Counted from the stretch's first letter, positions 24,568-33,944 are shown. The stretch: DNA of 64,000 bases from Sphingomonas sp. Leaf357 (GCF_001423845.1 NZ_LMPM01000002.1:248001-312000), one strand, 5' to 3'. Notes: generated by a model not told the origin, from the letters alone. Program-made: numbers and translations.

Positions 24568-25836
24568 ATGCAATCGCGCCTTTTTGACGACGTGCTGGCC
24601 AAGGGGAATGCGGTCGACGCAGCGGCGTTCGCTGAGGGCCGCGCGGATCCGGCCGTCGACATTCTCGCCGGCGACGTATCGATGCCGGTTGCGATCCTGC
24701 TCGAATCGCGGATCGCGCATAACCTGCGCTGGATGCAGGATTTCGTCGATGCTTACGGCCTGAACCTCGCACCGCACGGCAAGACGACGATGGCCCCGGC
24801 GCTGTTCCGGCGGCAGCTCGATGCCGGCGCGTGGGGCATCACCGTGGCGACCGCGCATCAGGCGCAGGTCGCCGCCGCGCATGGCGTGAGGCGGATCCTG
24901 ATCGCCAACCAGGTCGTCGGGCGCGGCAATCTCGCGATCCTGGCAGGGCTGTCGCGCGATCCGGACACGACGATCTTCTGCCTCGTCGATTCGGCCGCCG
25001 GGGTCGAACAGCTCGCCGCCGCGATGCGCGACCATGACGCGACGATCGACGTGCTGCTCGAACTCGCGCCGGCTCCCGATCAGGGCGGATACCGCACCGG
25101 CGTGCGCGACGCGGCGCAGCAGGCGACTACGCTCGCGGCGATCGCGGCGGCCAGCCCCCGGGTCCGGCTGGCGGGGGTCGAACTCTATGAAGGCGTGCTG
25201 GCCGACGAAGCGGAAATTCGCACGTTTCTGCGCCGCGCCGTGCGGACCGTGGGCGATATCGCCCGGAACGGCGGCTTCGCCCGCACCCCGGCGATCCTGT
25301 CCGGTGCCGGATCGGCCTGGTACGATATCGTCGCCGAGGAATTCGCCCGCGCACCCGCCGATCCGCCGGTCGAGATCGTCCTCCGCCCCGGCTGCTACCT
25401 CAGCCACGATGCCGGCCTCTATCGCACCGCGCAGGACGAGATCCTCGCGCGCAATCCGGTCGCGGCGCGCATGCGCGAAGGGCTGTTGCCCGCGCTGCAG
25501 ATCTGGGCCTGCGTCCAGTCCCGCCCCGATCCCGCACGCGCGGTCGTCGCGATGGGCAAGCGCGACGTCGCGTTCGACGCCGGGCTGCCCATGCCGAGGC
25601 TGCACTTCCGCCCCGGTCGCGACACCGCGCCGGTCCCCGCCCCCGCTAATTGGACGATTACCGGGCTGATGGACCAGCATGCCTATATGTCGCTCGCCGG
25701 GGACGACGACGTCCGGGTCGGCGACCTGCTCGGCTTCGACGTGTCGCATCCCTGCCTCACGTTCGACAAATGGCGCCAGCTGCTCGTCGTCGACGATGCC
25801 TATCGCGTTCGCGATGTCGTGAAGACGTTCTTCTGA
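24568..25836 (+). CDS. fold-III PLP dehydratase/aldolase (DSD1/D-threonine aldolase family)
   Basis: A 422-residue alanine-racemase-fold PLP enzyme of the D-serine dehydratase/D-threonine aldolase family. NLAPHGKTTMAPALFRRQLD carries the PLP lysine. VELYEGVL, ILSGAGSAWYDI and VLRPGCYLSHDAG follow. The C-terminal DQHAYMSL... FDVSHPC carries the His and Cys that bind a divalent metal. Likely chemistry is metal-assisted removal of a beta-hydroxyl and ammonia from a D-amino acid. D-glucosaminate dehydratase activity (to 2-keto-3-deoxygluconate) is my inference from the divergent operon with RidA, lactonase and KDG kinase; plain D-serine deamination is the alternative. Confidence 0.82.
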   Translation: MQSRLFDDVLAKGNAVDAAAFAEGRADPAVDILAGDVSMPVAILLESRIAHNLRWMQDFVDAYGLNLAPHGKTTMAPALFRRQLDAGAWGITVATAHQAQVAAAHGVRRILIANQVVGRGNLAILAGLSRDPDTTIFCLVDSAAGVEQLAAAMRDHDATIDVLLELAPAPDQGGYRTGVRDAAQQATTLAAIAAASPRVRLAGVELYEGVLADEAEIRTFLRRAVRTVGDIARNGGFARTPAILSGAGSAWYDIVAEEFARAPADPPVEIVLRPGCYLSHDAGLYRTAQDEILARNPVAARMREGLLPALQIWACVQSRPDPARAVVAMGKRDVAFDAGLPMPRLHFRPGRDTAPVPAPANWTITGLMDQHAYMSLAGDDDVRVGDLLGFDVSHPCLTFDKWRQLLVVDDAYRVRDVVKTFF

Positions 25837-25987
25837 CAGCGGCCGGGCGGCGCGCGAGCCGAACGGCACGCGTCGCCGAGACCGGTCAGCCCGCCATTGG
25901 TATCGTCCATATTGGACCGATGCTCCAAGAATTAGCGTTCAACCGTTTTGTTTGAGCGACGAACTGATATGGGAGCGCTATCATAGA

Positions 25988-26017
25988 GACCAATTGTGTG
26001 TTTCTTATGACCAATTG
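25988..26017 (+). promoter_or_regulatory. direct-repeat operator candidate upstream of the TonB receptor
   Basis: GACCAATTG occurs at 25988-25996 and again at 26009-26017, with starts 21 bp apart, that is two helical turns. The second copy forms a palindrome with the next bases (GACCAATTGGTTC). An additional imperfect palindrome, TCGTCCA TAT TGGACCGA, lies near 25904-25920. A related motif is upstream of the fucosidase gene (31297-31320). Confidence 0.5.
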
Positions 26018-26093
26018 GTTCAGACGCTCCGAATGCGCACCGGCACCGTAGATATACGGGCCAGCGACCGACGGGCAAAAGGGGGTAGCGACG

Positions 26094-29093
26094 ATGGCAT
26101 TACGGTATCTGGCATCCACATTGGCGCTGGCAACCAGCCTGGCCACGATCGCTCCGGCCGTCGCGCAGACCGCGCCGGCGACCGACGCGATGCAGCCCAC
26201 GCTCGGCGAAGACGCGACGACCCAGGCCGAACCGGCGGATTCCGAAAGCGTCATCGTCACCGGCACCCGCATCAGCCGCCCGAACCTGAAATCCGCCAGC
26301 CCGATCCTCACGATCGGCGCGGCCGAGATCAAGGCGCAGGGCGCGGTGAACCTGGAGGAGGTGACGAACCGCCTCGGCCAGGTGCAGCCGGACGCGCAAC
26401 AGAATTACCAGCAGAGCAACGGCCAGCAGCGTGGCGCGAAGCTGCGCGGGCTGGACTTCAACCGCACCCTGTCGCTCCTCAACGGTCAGCGCATCGCGGG
26501 CGCGGAATCGGTCGATATCAACCTGATCCCGACCTCGCTGGTCGAGCGGATCGACATCCTGACCGGCGGTGCGTCCTCGGTCTATGGTTCGGACGCGGTC
26601 GCCGGCGTGGTGAACTACATCACCAAGAAGGATTTCACCGGCCTCCAGCTGTCGGCCAGTTACAGCGTCTATAACCACACCAACCGCGACAACGTGTCCA
26701 CGCCGGTGGCCAAGGCGTTCGGCATCACCACGCCCACCGGCAACACCACCGACGGCGGTCGTGCCGATCTCATCGCGACGTTCGGCCACAACTTCCTCGA
26801 AGACCGGCTCAACGTCTCGGTCTTCGGCGAATATCGTCATGCCGATGGCGTCGTCTTCGCCGACCGCGATTCCTCGGGCTGTCAGCTCCGGCGCGACACC
26901 GGCAATCCGCTGCGGGTCAACAACCTGATCTGCGGCGGCACCACGCAAGGTCCGAACGGAACGTTGGCGATCAACGGCCAGAACTATTCCAACCTCCCCG
27001 GCAGCCCCGGCACCTTCGTCCTGTCGTCGACGCTGCCCCAGTATCAGAACCAGGCGCAACGCTTCGCCGCGCGCCCGTACGAGCGCTACAATGCCGGCGG
27101 CTTCGTCAACTTCAAGGCATCGCCGGCGGCGGAAATCTCCGCCAGCCTGCTGTACCTGCGCGACAAGTCCTATAACCGGCTGTTCGGCCCCTACATCCAG
27201 GGCGGAACGTATCAGATCAATTGCAACAACCCGTTCCTGTCCGCTTCGCAGGCGCAGACGATCTGCGGTGCCAATGCCGGAAGCGCCACCGTCACCGTGC
27301 CCGTCGGCGTCAATTACGGCTTCCCCGGCCTGGCCGGCGATCGTGACCGCGAGACGTTCACGAACACGCAGACCCGCGCCTCGCTCGGCGTCCGGGGCGA
27401 GATCGCCGAGGGCTGGCACTATGACGTCGCCGGCGTCTACGACCAGAGCCGCCAATTGTGGGAGCCGGGCGGCAACAACGTGACCGCCAACGTCCAGAAG
27501 GCGCTGGACGTCGTCAGCGTGAACGGCGTGCCGACCTGCCGCTCGGTGGTCAACGGCACCGATCCGGCCTGCGTCCCGCTCAACATCTTCACGGCCAACA
27601 ATCCGGGCAGCGCGGCGCTAAGCAACTATCTGTTCAACGCCGGTCTCGGCCGCAGCGATCTGCGGGCGAAATTCTGGGATGTCACCGCCAACCTGACCGC
27701 CGATTTCACCCGCTACGGCATCCGCTCGCCCTTCGCCGAACAGGGGCTCGCGGTGGCCGTCGGCGCCGAATATCGCAAGATGCAGGAAGGCGAGACACGC
27801 AACCAGCGTTTCATCGACGTATATGGCGGCGTTGCCAGCCGTTTCGCCAAGCAGGACGTGGTCGAGGGCAACATCGAAGCGCAGTTGCCGCTGCTCCAGA
27901 ACGTGTCGTTCGCGAAGCTGCTGCAGGTCAACGGCGGCTATCGCCTGTCCAAGTACAGCACCAATTCGCAGACCTTCAACACGTGGAAGATCGAAGGCGT
28001 CTATTCCCCGACCCCCGACATCGAATTCCGCTACAGCCGAAACCGCGCCGCGCGCGCGCCTGGCCTGCGCGAAGCCGATCAGACGGTGGGTTTCCAGAAC
28101 GCCACGATCGTCGATCCGTGCGCCAGCGTCAGCGGTGTCGCGCCCCGGGCCAGCCTGGCGGCGTGCCGCCTCACCGGTCTGCCCGACAATCTCTATGGCA
28201 GCGCGATCGCTCCGGGTCTGCCCGGCAGCATCCGGTGCATCGACGACGTGTGCCGTCAGCGCAACAACGGTTCGCCGATCTCGCCGGAAGATGCGCGTAC
28301 CACCACCTTCGGTGTGGTGCTGACGCCCCGCTTCCTGCCGCACTTCACGCTGTCGGTCGACCGCTACAAGATCCAGGTCAACAACATCATCAGCTATCTC
28401 GGCGCGAGCTTCGCCGTCGATGGCTGCGTCCTCACAGGCGACGCATATTATTGCAGCCGGCTCGTGCGTGATCCCGTAACCTACCAGCTTACGAGCACCA
28501 GCACGACCGCAGGCTATATCCAGGGCGGCAACCTCAACGCCTATCGCCTCTATGCCAGCGGCTACGACTTCCAGGCCCAATATTCACTGGGGCTGGGCGC
28601 GACCGCCGGGAAGCTCGATTTCCTGATGAACGGTACGCTGGCGACCGATCAGGGCAGCCAGGCCGCGGTCAACCAGGTGCGTCTCAACTGTGTCGGCTAT
28701 TTCGGAGGTGCGTGCAGTCAGCCGGCCCCGCGCTGGGTGCATAATTTCCGCACCACCTATACGACCAGCGACGGCGTCTTCAACGCCTCGGTCGCCTGGC
28801 GTTATATCGACGCCGTCAAGGCAGGGCAGAATGGCGGTCCGGGAACCACGGCGACCTCGGCGACGGTCAGCGATTTCACCCGCATCCCGGTCTACAATTA
28901 CTTCGATCTCGCGCTGGGGGTGAACATCGCACAGCGCTTCAGGCTGAACGCATCGGTCAACAACATTCTCGACAAGCAGCAGCCGATCCTGGCCAACACC
29001 TACGATTATGCCCTGTCGCGCGGCAACACGATCCCGCAGCGTTACGACACGTTCGGCCGCACGATCACGATCGGGGTGACCACCAACTTCTGA
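26094..29093 (+). CDS. TonB-dependent outer-membrane receptor (glycan uptake type)
   Basis: A 999-residue receptor. Signal peptide (cleavage near AVAQT), then a TonB-box-like segment SVIVTGTRISRPNLK. The plug domain follows (about residues 55-185), with LSLLNGQRIAG, NLIPTSLVERIDILTGGASS and VYGSDAVAGVVNYITKK. A 22-strand barrel fills the rest, ending with aromatic Phe. Large extracellular loops contain cysteine pairs (for example GCQLRRDTGNPLRVNNLICG). The size and the NNILDKQQP end are typical of sphingomonad SusC-like oligosaccharide receptors. The neighbouring fucosidase and hexosaminidase suggest it imports GlcNAc- or fucose-containing oligosaccharides. GGGGG ribosome-binding site before the ATG. 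Confidence 0.92.
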   Translation: MALRYLASTLALATSLATIAPAVAQTAPATDAMQPTLGEDATTQAEPADSESVIVTGTRISRPNLKSASPILTIGAAEIKAQGAVNLEEVTNRLGQVQPDAQQNYQQSNGQQRGAKLRGLDFNRTLSLLNGQRIAGAESVDINLIPTSLVERIDILTGGASSVYGSDAVAGVVNYITKKDFTGLQLSASYSVYNHTNRDNVSTPVAKAFGITTPTGNTTDGGRADLIATFGHNFLEDRLNVSVFGEYRHADGVVFADRDSSGCQLRRDTGNPLRVNNLICGGTTQGPNGTLAINGQNYSNLPGSPGTFVLSSTLPQYQNQAQRFAARPYERYNAGGFVNFKASPAAEISASLLYLRDKSYNRLFGPYIQGGTYQINCNNPFLSASQAQTICGANAGSATVTVPVGVNYGFPGLAGDRDRETFTNTQTRASLGVRGEIAEGWHYDVAGVYDQSRQLWEPGGNNVTANVQKALDVVSVNGVPTCRSVVNGTDPACVPLNIFTANNPGSAALSNYLFNAGLGRSDLRAKFWDVTANLTADFTRYGIRSPFAEQGLAVAVGAEYRKMQEGETRNQRFIDVYGGVASRFAKQDVVEGNIEAQLPLLQNVSFAKLLQVNGGYRLSKYSTNSQTFNTWKIEGVYSPTPDIEFRYSRNRAARAPGLREADQTVGFQNATIVDPCASVSGVAPRASLAACRLTGLPDNLYGSAIAPGLPGSIRCIDDVCRQRNNGSPISPEDARTTTFGVVLTPRFLPHFTLSVDRYKIQVNNIISYLGASFAVDGCVLTGDAYYCSRLVRDPVTYQLTSTSTTAGYIQGGNLNAYRLYASGYDFQAQYSLGLGATAGKLDFLMNGTLATDQGSQAAVNQVRLNCVGYFGGACSQPAPRWVHNFRTTYTTSDGVFNASVAWRYIDAVKAGQNGGPGTTATSATVSDFTRIPVYNYFDLALGVNIAQRFRLNASVNNILDKQQPILANTYDYALSRGNTIPQRYDTFGRTITIGVTTNF

Positions 29094-29118
29094 TCGGTCC
29101 TTTCGCCGATCGGGACGT

Positions 29119-29165
29119 CGCCGTCCGCAAGCTCCTCCCCTGTAGCTTGCGGACGGCGTTTTTTT
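29119..29165 (+). terminator. rho-independent terminator after the TonB receptor
   Basis: A 15-bp perfect stem (CGCCGTCCGCAAGCT and complement) with a 10-base loop, followed by seven Ts, 26 bp after the receptor stop. Confidence 0.92.
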
Positions 29166-29290
29166 GCGCGCGTCCCATGGGGCAAGCCAGCTCGGCGGAC
29201 CCAGACCCCCGGACCCAGATCACCGCACATAGAAAAAGGCCCGCGCCGCCACCCCGTCGGGCAGCGGCACGGGCCTTGCCTTGGCCGCGC

Positions 29291-31210
29291 TTATTTCGCC
29301 GCGAAGGCGCCGATCTCGGTGATCGCGATCATCGGCTTGCCGTTCGCGACGAGCGGGAAGGCGAAGCGCAGGAAGCGCGCCGAGACGACCGCGTCGAAGC
29401 GGATCCGGTTGGTCTGCCGTGCATTGGCGATGTTGGCGAACTCGCCCTCCTTCACGCTTTGCCAGCTTCTGCCATCCAGGCTCGATTCCAGCACGAAGCG
29501 TCCCGGCGGCCCCGAATTGTCGGCGAAGTCGCGCGACGGCGTCAGCGTGAAGCCCGACATCCGCTCGACCCGCCCCAGATCGAGCGTCAGCCCGCCCGGC
29601 GGGGCGCAGCGCCACGGCGTGGTCGCATCGTCGTCCAGGATCGCCTCCGCCCCCGGCGCGCTCGCCGTCACCACGCGCCACGCCGAGCGATCGACCAGCG
29701 CCGGATTCTGGGATCGCAGGTGCGGCACGGCCTTCGGCGCGACGCTGCGGAACAATGCGATCCCGCTGATCGCCGGACACACCGGCGCTTCCAGGATGCG
29801 CAATCGCACCCGCCGCGCCGTCACCGGCGCGGGCAGGCGGATGATCCGCTGCGCGCTGATGCACTCCTTGTTGGCGACCTCGCGCCAGCCCGTCCCGTCA
29901 TCCACATCGACCGCGAACCGCGTGACGCGCACGCCGAGCGGCAGATATTCGCCGATCCGGATCAGGTCGAACGTCCGCCCCGGCGGCAGATCGAGCGTCA
30001 GCGACGGTGTCGTCACCCCGTCGGGCGCGCTCCAATAGGTATCGGGGTTGCCATCGAGCACCCGCGCCGCGGAGAATTTCGCCCCCCGCTCGGCCGAGGC
30101 GCGCGCCACCGCGCCCTGCGCGAGATCGGTCCTGAACGTCGCGCGGATGCCGTCGCCGAACGCGGTGAGCGATGCGACATCGGCTTCGGGGATGATCCCG
30201 CGCGTGTCCGGCGGGATGTTGAGCAGGAAATTGGTCCCGCGCCCGACCGACTCGTCGTACATCTTGGTCAGTTCGGCCGGCGATTTGACCTGCGCGTCCT
30301 CGTCCGGGTGATAGAACCAGCCCGGCCGGATCGACACGTTGGTCTCGGCCGGCCACCAGAGTTCGCCGCCGCGCACGCCGAAATGCCCGGCATGATCCTC
30401 GTACAATTTGTTCGGCATGGTCGGCCAGCACGGGTCGCCGGCATAGCCGTCCTCGTTGGCCACCCAGCGCAGGTCCGCGCCGAGCGGATCGAACGTGCAG
30501 GCCATCGGCTGCAACTTGTGGACCAGCGCCACCATCGCCGGCCAGTTGTAATAGGGCACGGCGTCGATCTTGCGCCGTTCGCGCGCGCCGCCATAATAGC
30601 CGTCGCCGCCATTCGCGCCGTCGAACCACACTTCGAACAGATCGCCGTAATTGGTGCACAGATCGGTCAGCTGCGCGCGGAAATAGTCGATATAGGCCGG
30701 CTTGCCGTAGTCGGCGTGGTTGCGATCCCAGGGCGACAGATAGACGCCGAACGGAATGCCGCCGCGACGACACGCGTCGGACAGTTCGCGCACGATGTCG
30801 CCCTTGCCGTGCTTGTACGGGCTGTTCTTGATCGAATGCTCGGTGCCCGGCGACGGCCACAGGCAGAAGCCGTCATGATGCTTGGCGGTCAGGATCAGGC
30901 CGTCGAGATTGCCCGCCTTGGCCGCCGCGACGATCTGGTCGGGATCGAAACCGGTCGGGTCGAACAGCTTGGGATCCTCGTCGCCATACCCCCATTCCTT
31001 GTCGGTGAAGGTGTTCACGGTGAAGTGCACGAAGCCGTACATCAGCCGGCGATGCCAGGCGACCTGACGCTTGGACGGCAGCGCACCCCAGGGCTTGGGC
31101 GCGCCCGCGTCCGGGGCGCCGCGCCCCAGCGCCGGACCGGCGACCGCCCCCGCCACCGTTAAAGTGGCCGTGCCGGCGACGAGCGCGCGGCGGCTGAGAT
31201 CAAGCGTCAT
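29291..31210 (-). CDS. alpha-L-fucosidase, GH29, with C-terminal discoidin-like domain
   Basis: A 639-residue exported glycosidase. SRRALVAGTATLTVAGAVAG is a Tat-type signal. The GH29 barrel follows: YGFVHFTVNTFTDKEWGYGD, LILTAKHHDGFCLW, GVYLSPWDRN, then FEVWFDGANG with the nucleophile Asp at about residue 197. GWFYHPDEDAQVKSPAELTK and NFLLNIPPDTRG are also typical. After about residue 400 comes an F5/8-type C (CBM32-like) region with ARVLDGNPDTYWSAPDG. It removes terminal L-fucose from glycans. Start chosen at the Tat signal; the much longer open frame upstream is antisense shadow of the GH20 gene. No fucose catabolic genes are in this window. Confidence 0.9.
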   Translation of the reverse strand: MTLDLSRRALVAGTATLTVAGAVAGPALGRGAPDAGAPKPWGALPSKRQVAWHRRLMYGFVHFTVNTFTDKEWGYGDEDPKLFDPTGFDPDQIVAAAKAGNLDGLILTAKHHDGFCLWPSPGTEHSIKNSPYKHGKGDIVRELSDACRRGGIPFGVYLSPWDRNHADYGKPAYIDYFRAQLTDLCTNYGDLFEVWFDGANGGDGYYGGARERRKIDAVPYYNWPAMVALVHKLQPMACTFDPLGADLRWVANEDGYAGDPCWPTMPNKLYEDHAGHFGVRGGELWWPAETNVSIRPGWFYHPDEDAQVKSPAELTKMYDESVGRGTNFLLNIPPDTRGIIPEADVASLTAFGDGIRATFRTDLAQGAVARASAERGAKFSAARVLDGNPDTYWSAPDGVTTPSLTLDLPPGRTFDLIRIGEYLPLGVRVTRFAVDVDDGTGWREVANKECISAQRIIRLPAPVTARRVRLRILEAPVCPAISGIALFRSVAPKAVPHLRSQNPALVDRSAWRVVTASAPGAEAILDDDATTPWRCAPPGGLTLDLGRVERMSGFTLTPSRDFADNSGPPGRFVLESSLDGRSWQSVKEGEFANIANARQTNRIRFDAVVSARFLRFAFPLVANGKPMIAITEIGAFAAK

Positions 31211-31296
31211 GAGCAAGGCCTTTTCATCGGGAGGGGAACGCTGCCCGGCCGCGATCGGCGACGCGCGGCGACGACAGGTATCGGTCGGCAAAGGTC

Positions 31297-31320
31297 CATA
31301 GTTGGTCTCTAAGAAACAAT
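31297..31320 (-). promoter_or_regulatory. operator-like motif shared with the TonB receptor promoter
   Basis: On the minus strand this reads ATTGTTTCTTAGAGACCAAC. The TonB promoter region reads GTGTTTCTTATGACCAATTG. The shared core is GTTTCTTA, one or two bases, GACCAA. It lies in the gap between the divergent fucosidase and hexosaminidase genes, where one regulator could act on both. Confidence 0.45.
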
Positions 31321-31408
31321 ACCACTTCATGCTGGCATTTTTCGGCGCGCGATGCCAGCATGATCGCCGATCGAAGACCTGCGAAACGGTCGAAAGGGGC
31401 GATTCCGG

Positions 31409-33772
31409 ATGGCCGACACGAAAAGACACCGTCCGGCCACCGCGCCGACACCGCTGATCGCCGCGTTGCTCGCCTGCGCCCTGCCCGCCTCCGCCCTGCT
31501 CGCGGCCCCACCCGCCACAGCCCGGACTATGCCCGCCCCGGCCCTGATCCCCCTGCCCGCCGAGATGACGATCGGGCGGGGCACGATCCGGATCGCGGAT
31601 GGTGACCGGCTCGCCGTCCCGGCGAACGATCCCGTCGCCGCCGGCGCCGCGCGGCAGGCGGTCGATCTCGTCGCACGGCTGGGCGGCCCGAAATTGACGC
31701 TCGATCTCGGCGGCACGGGCCGGATCACCCTGGCGCGCACGCCGGCCGAAGCGGGCGGCGCGGAGGCCTATCGGCTCGACGTGACGGCGGGCGGCATCGC
31801 GATCGGCGCCGCCGACGATGCCGGGTTGCGCCACGGCGCGATGACCCTGGTCCAGTTGCTCACGCCCGCCCGCACCGGCGCGTCGGTCTCCGTGCCGCGG
31901 CTCGCGATCCGCGATCGGCCGCGCTTCGCATGGCGCGGCGTGATGCTCGATGTCGCGCGTCACATCCAGCCGGTATCGGCAATCCGGACGGTGATCGACA
32001 TGATGGCGCAGCACAAGCTCAACACGCTGCAATTGCACCTGACCGACGATCAGGGCTGGCGCATGGAGATCAAGCGCTTTCCGAAGCTCACCGAGATCGG
32101 TGCATGGCGCACCGCACCCGTCACCGGCAGCCCGACCGACGGCGCGCGCTATGGCGGCTTCTACACGCAGGACGAGCTGCGCGGCCTCGTCGCCTATGCC
32201 GCCGATCGCGGCATCACGATCGTGCCCGAGATCGACATGCCCGGCCACGCCCAGGCGGCGATCGCCGCCTATCCCGAGATCGGCGTGTTCGGCGACACCC
32301 CGGCGGTGTCGCCCGATTGGGGCATCAACCCCTATCTGTTCGGCGTCCACGACCAGAGCTTCGCGCTGATCGAGGGCGTGCTGGACGAGGTGATGGCGGT
32401 GTTCCCGTCCACCTTCATCCATGTCGGCGGCGACGAGGCGCTGAAGCATCAGTGGCAGGAATCGCCCGCCGTGCAGGCCAAGAGGCGCGCGCTGAACATT
32501 CCCGACGAGGAGCATCTGCAAAGCTGGTTCGTCGGGCGGCTCGGTGCATATCTGTCCGCGCACGGCCGCAAGCTGATCGGCTGGGACGAGATCCTCGAGG
32601 GCGGATTGCCGGCCTCCGCCTCGGTGATGTCGTGGCGGGGCGAAGCGGGCGCGATCGCGGCGGCGAATGCGGGCCACGACGTGGTGCTGTCACCCGGCCC
32701 GACCTTGTATTTCGACAATCTGCAAAGCGCGCGCGGCGACGAGCAGCCGGGCCGCGTGCAGGGCATGACGCCGCTGGAAAAGGTCTATGCCTATGATCCG
32801 ATGCCCGCCGGCATCGCCGCCGACAGGGCGCATCACGTGCTCGGCGCGCAGGCCAATCTGTGGGCCGAATATATCGTGACGCCCACCGAATCCCAACATG
32901 CGCTGTTCCCGCGCGTCGACGCGCTGGCCGAGATCGCCTGGTCGCCGAAGGACAAGCGCGACTGGAACGGCTTCCTCGCCCGGCTCGAACCGCAGATGGC
33001 GCGCTATGCCGGGCAATCCGTCGCCGTCGCCGACAGCGCGTTCGCGGTCGATTTCGCCGTGACCAAGCCACTCGACACGGTGCTGCGAGACAAAACCACG
33101 ACGGTCGCCCTGTCGAACCAGGCCGGCCACGGCACGATCACCTTCACCACCGACGGCAGCGATCCTAGGGCGACGTCGCGCCGCTACACCTCGCCGATAA
33201 CGGCACCGTTCGGCACGACGATCCGCGCGCGCAGCTTCGCCGCCGACGGCGCACCGCTGGCGGCCACGCGCAGCTTCGAACTCGCACCTACCGCGCTGCT
33301 GACCCGCGACAATGCCGCGCTGGCGATCTGCCCCGGCGCGGGCATCCGCCTGCGCCTGCCGCTCACCGCCGATCAGGTCGCCGGCCCCGCCTATAGCGTC
33401 AACATCTACGACACCTGCTGGACGTATGCGCAGGCCCCGATCGCGCAGGTCGATCGCATCGACGTGGCGATCGGTCGGCTGGCGCGCAACTTCGCGCTGC
33501 GCGAACCGCAGCGCCGCACCGTGCAATGGCGCTACAACGCCACCCGGCACGGCACTCTGGTCGTGCATCTGGACACATGCGCCGGCCCGATCGTCGCCAG
33601 CGCGGCGATCCCCGATCCCGCGACCAGCGCCAACCGCCTGACGCTGTCGAGTGCGATCACCCTGCCGCCCGGCATCGCCGGCGTCCACGATCTGTGCCTC
33701 ACCACCAATCCGCCCGAAGGGGGCCCGATCTACGCGATCGAGAGCGTCCGCCTCCACCCGAAGACAGAGTGA
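31409..33772 (+). CDS. beta-N-acetylhexosaminidase, GH20
   Basis: A 787-residue exported enzyme. Signal peptide to about residue 38, a GH20 N-terminal domain, then the catalytic barrel: RFAWRGVMLDVARHIQPVS, LQLHLTDDQGWRMEI, VPEIDMPGHAQAAIAAYPE and TFIHVGGDEALK with the catalytic Asp-Glu pair at about residues 342-343. It cleaves terminal GlcNAc or GalNAc by substrate-assisted catalysis. A beta-sandwich (ITFTTDGSDPRATSRRYTSP, chitobiase C-terminal type) and a further C-terminal beta domain follow. Divergent from the fucosidase; together they would trim fucosylated GlcNAc glycans and release free GlcNAc. Confidence 0.93.
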   Translation: MADTKRHRPATAPTPLIAALLACALPASALLAAPPATARTMPAPALIPLPAEMTIGRGTIRIADGDRLAVPANDPVAAGAARQAVDLVARLGGPKLTLDLGGTGRITLARTPAEAGGAEAYRLDVTAGGIAIGAADDAGLRHGAMTLVQLLTPARTGASVSVPRLAIRDRPRFAWRGVMLDVARHIQPVSAIRTVIDMMAQHKLNTLQLHLTDDQGWRMEIKRFPKLTEIGAWRTAPVTGSPTDGARYGGFYTQDELRGLVAYAADRGITIVPEIDMPGHAQAAIAAYPEIGVFGDTPAVSPDWGINPYLFGVHDQSFALIEGVLDEVMAVFPSTFIHVGGDEALKHQWQESPAVQAKRRALNIPDEEHLQSWFVGRLGAYLSAHGRKLIGWDEILEGGLPASASVMSWRGEAGAIAAANAGHDVVLSPGPTLYFDNLQSARGDEQPGRVQGMTPLEKVYAYDPMPAGIAADRAHHVLGAQANLWAEYIVTPTESQHALFPRVDALAEIAWSPKDKRDWNGFLARLEPQMARYAGQSVAVADSAFAVDFAVTKPLDTVLRDKTTTVALSNQAGHGTITFTTDGSDPRATSRRYTSPITAPFGTTIRARSFAADGAPLAATRSFELAPTALLTRDNAALAICPGAGIRLRLPLTADQVAGPAYSVNIYDTCWTYAQAPIAQVDRIDVAIGRLARNFALREPQRRTVQWRYNATRHGTLVVHLDTCAGPIVASAAIPDPATSANRLTLSSAITLPPGIAGVHDLCLTTNPPEGGPIYAIESVRLHPKTE

Positions 33773-33817
33773 GGCCGCGGAAAAATCCGCCTGCTCGCGT
33801 TTGTGCCCCGCGCGCTC

Positions 33818-33846
33818 TTGCCCCGGTGCGCCCATCGCGCTAGATG
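33818..33846 (+). promoter_or_regulatory. promoter of tRNA-Trp
   Basis: TTGCCC, a 17-bp spacer and TAGATG sit 12 bp before the tRNA. The same layout (TTGCCA, 17 bp, TAGATG) precedes secE, which supports both as sigma-70 promoters. Confidence 0.6.
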
Positions 33847-33858
33847 CGCGACCCGCAC

Positions 33859-33935
33859 AGGGGTGTAGCTCAGTTGGTTAGAGCGTCGGTCTCCAAAACC
33901 GAAGGCCCTCGGTTCGAGTCCGAGCTCCCCTGCCA
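33859..33935 (+). tRNA. tRNA-Trp (CCA anticodon)
   Basis: A 77-nt cloverleaf. The acceptor starts AGGGGTG and ends against TCCCCT, with an encoded CCA. The D arm is AGCTCAGTTGGTTAGAGC, the anticodon loop is CTCCAAA (anticodon at 33893-33895), and the T arm is CTCGGTTCGAGTCCGAG. One U-U mismatch sits in the acceptor stem. It heads the conserved tRNA-Trp-secE-nusG order. The 18 nt at 33898-33915 recur at 35820-35837 as a truncated copy. Confidence 0.95.
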
Positions 33936-33944
33936 CGTCTTCCC

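Noticed and set aside
29291..32677. A single 1128-codon minus-strand frame extending the fucosidase far upstream
   Set aside because: The part beyond 31210 is antisense to the GH20 gene and Arg/Asp/His-rich without domain signal. The Tat signal at 31210 marks the true start.
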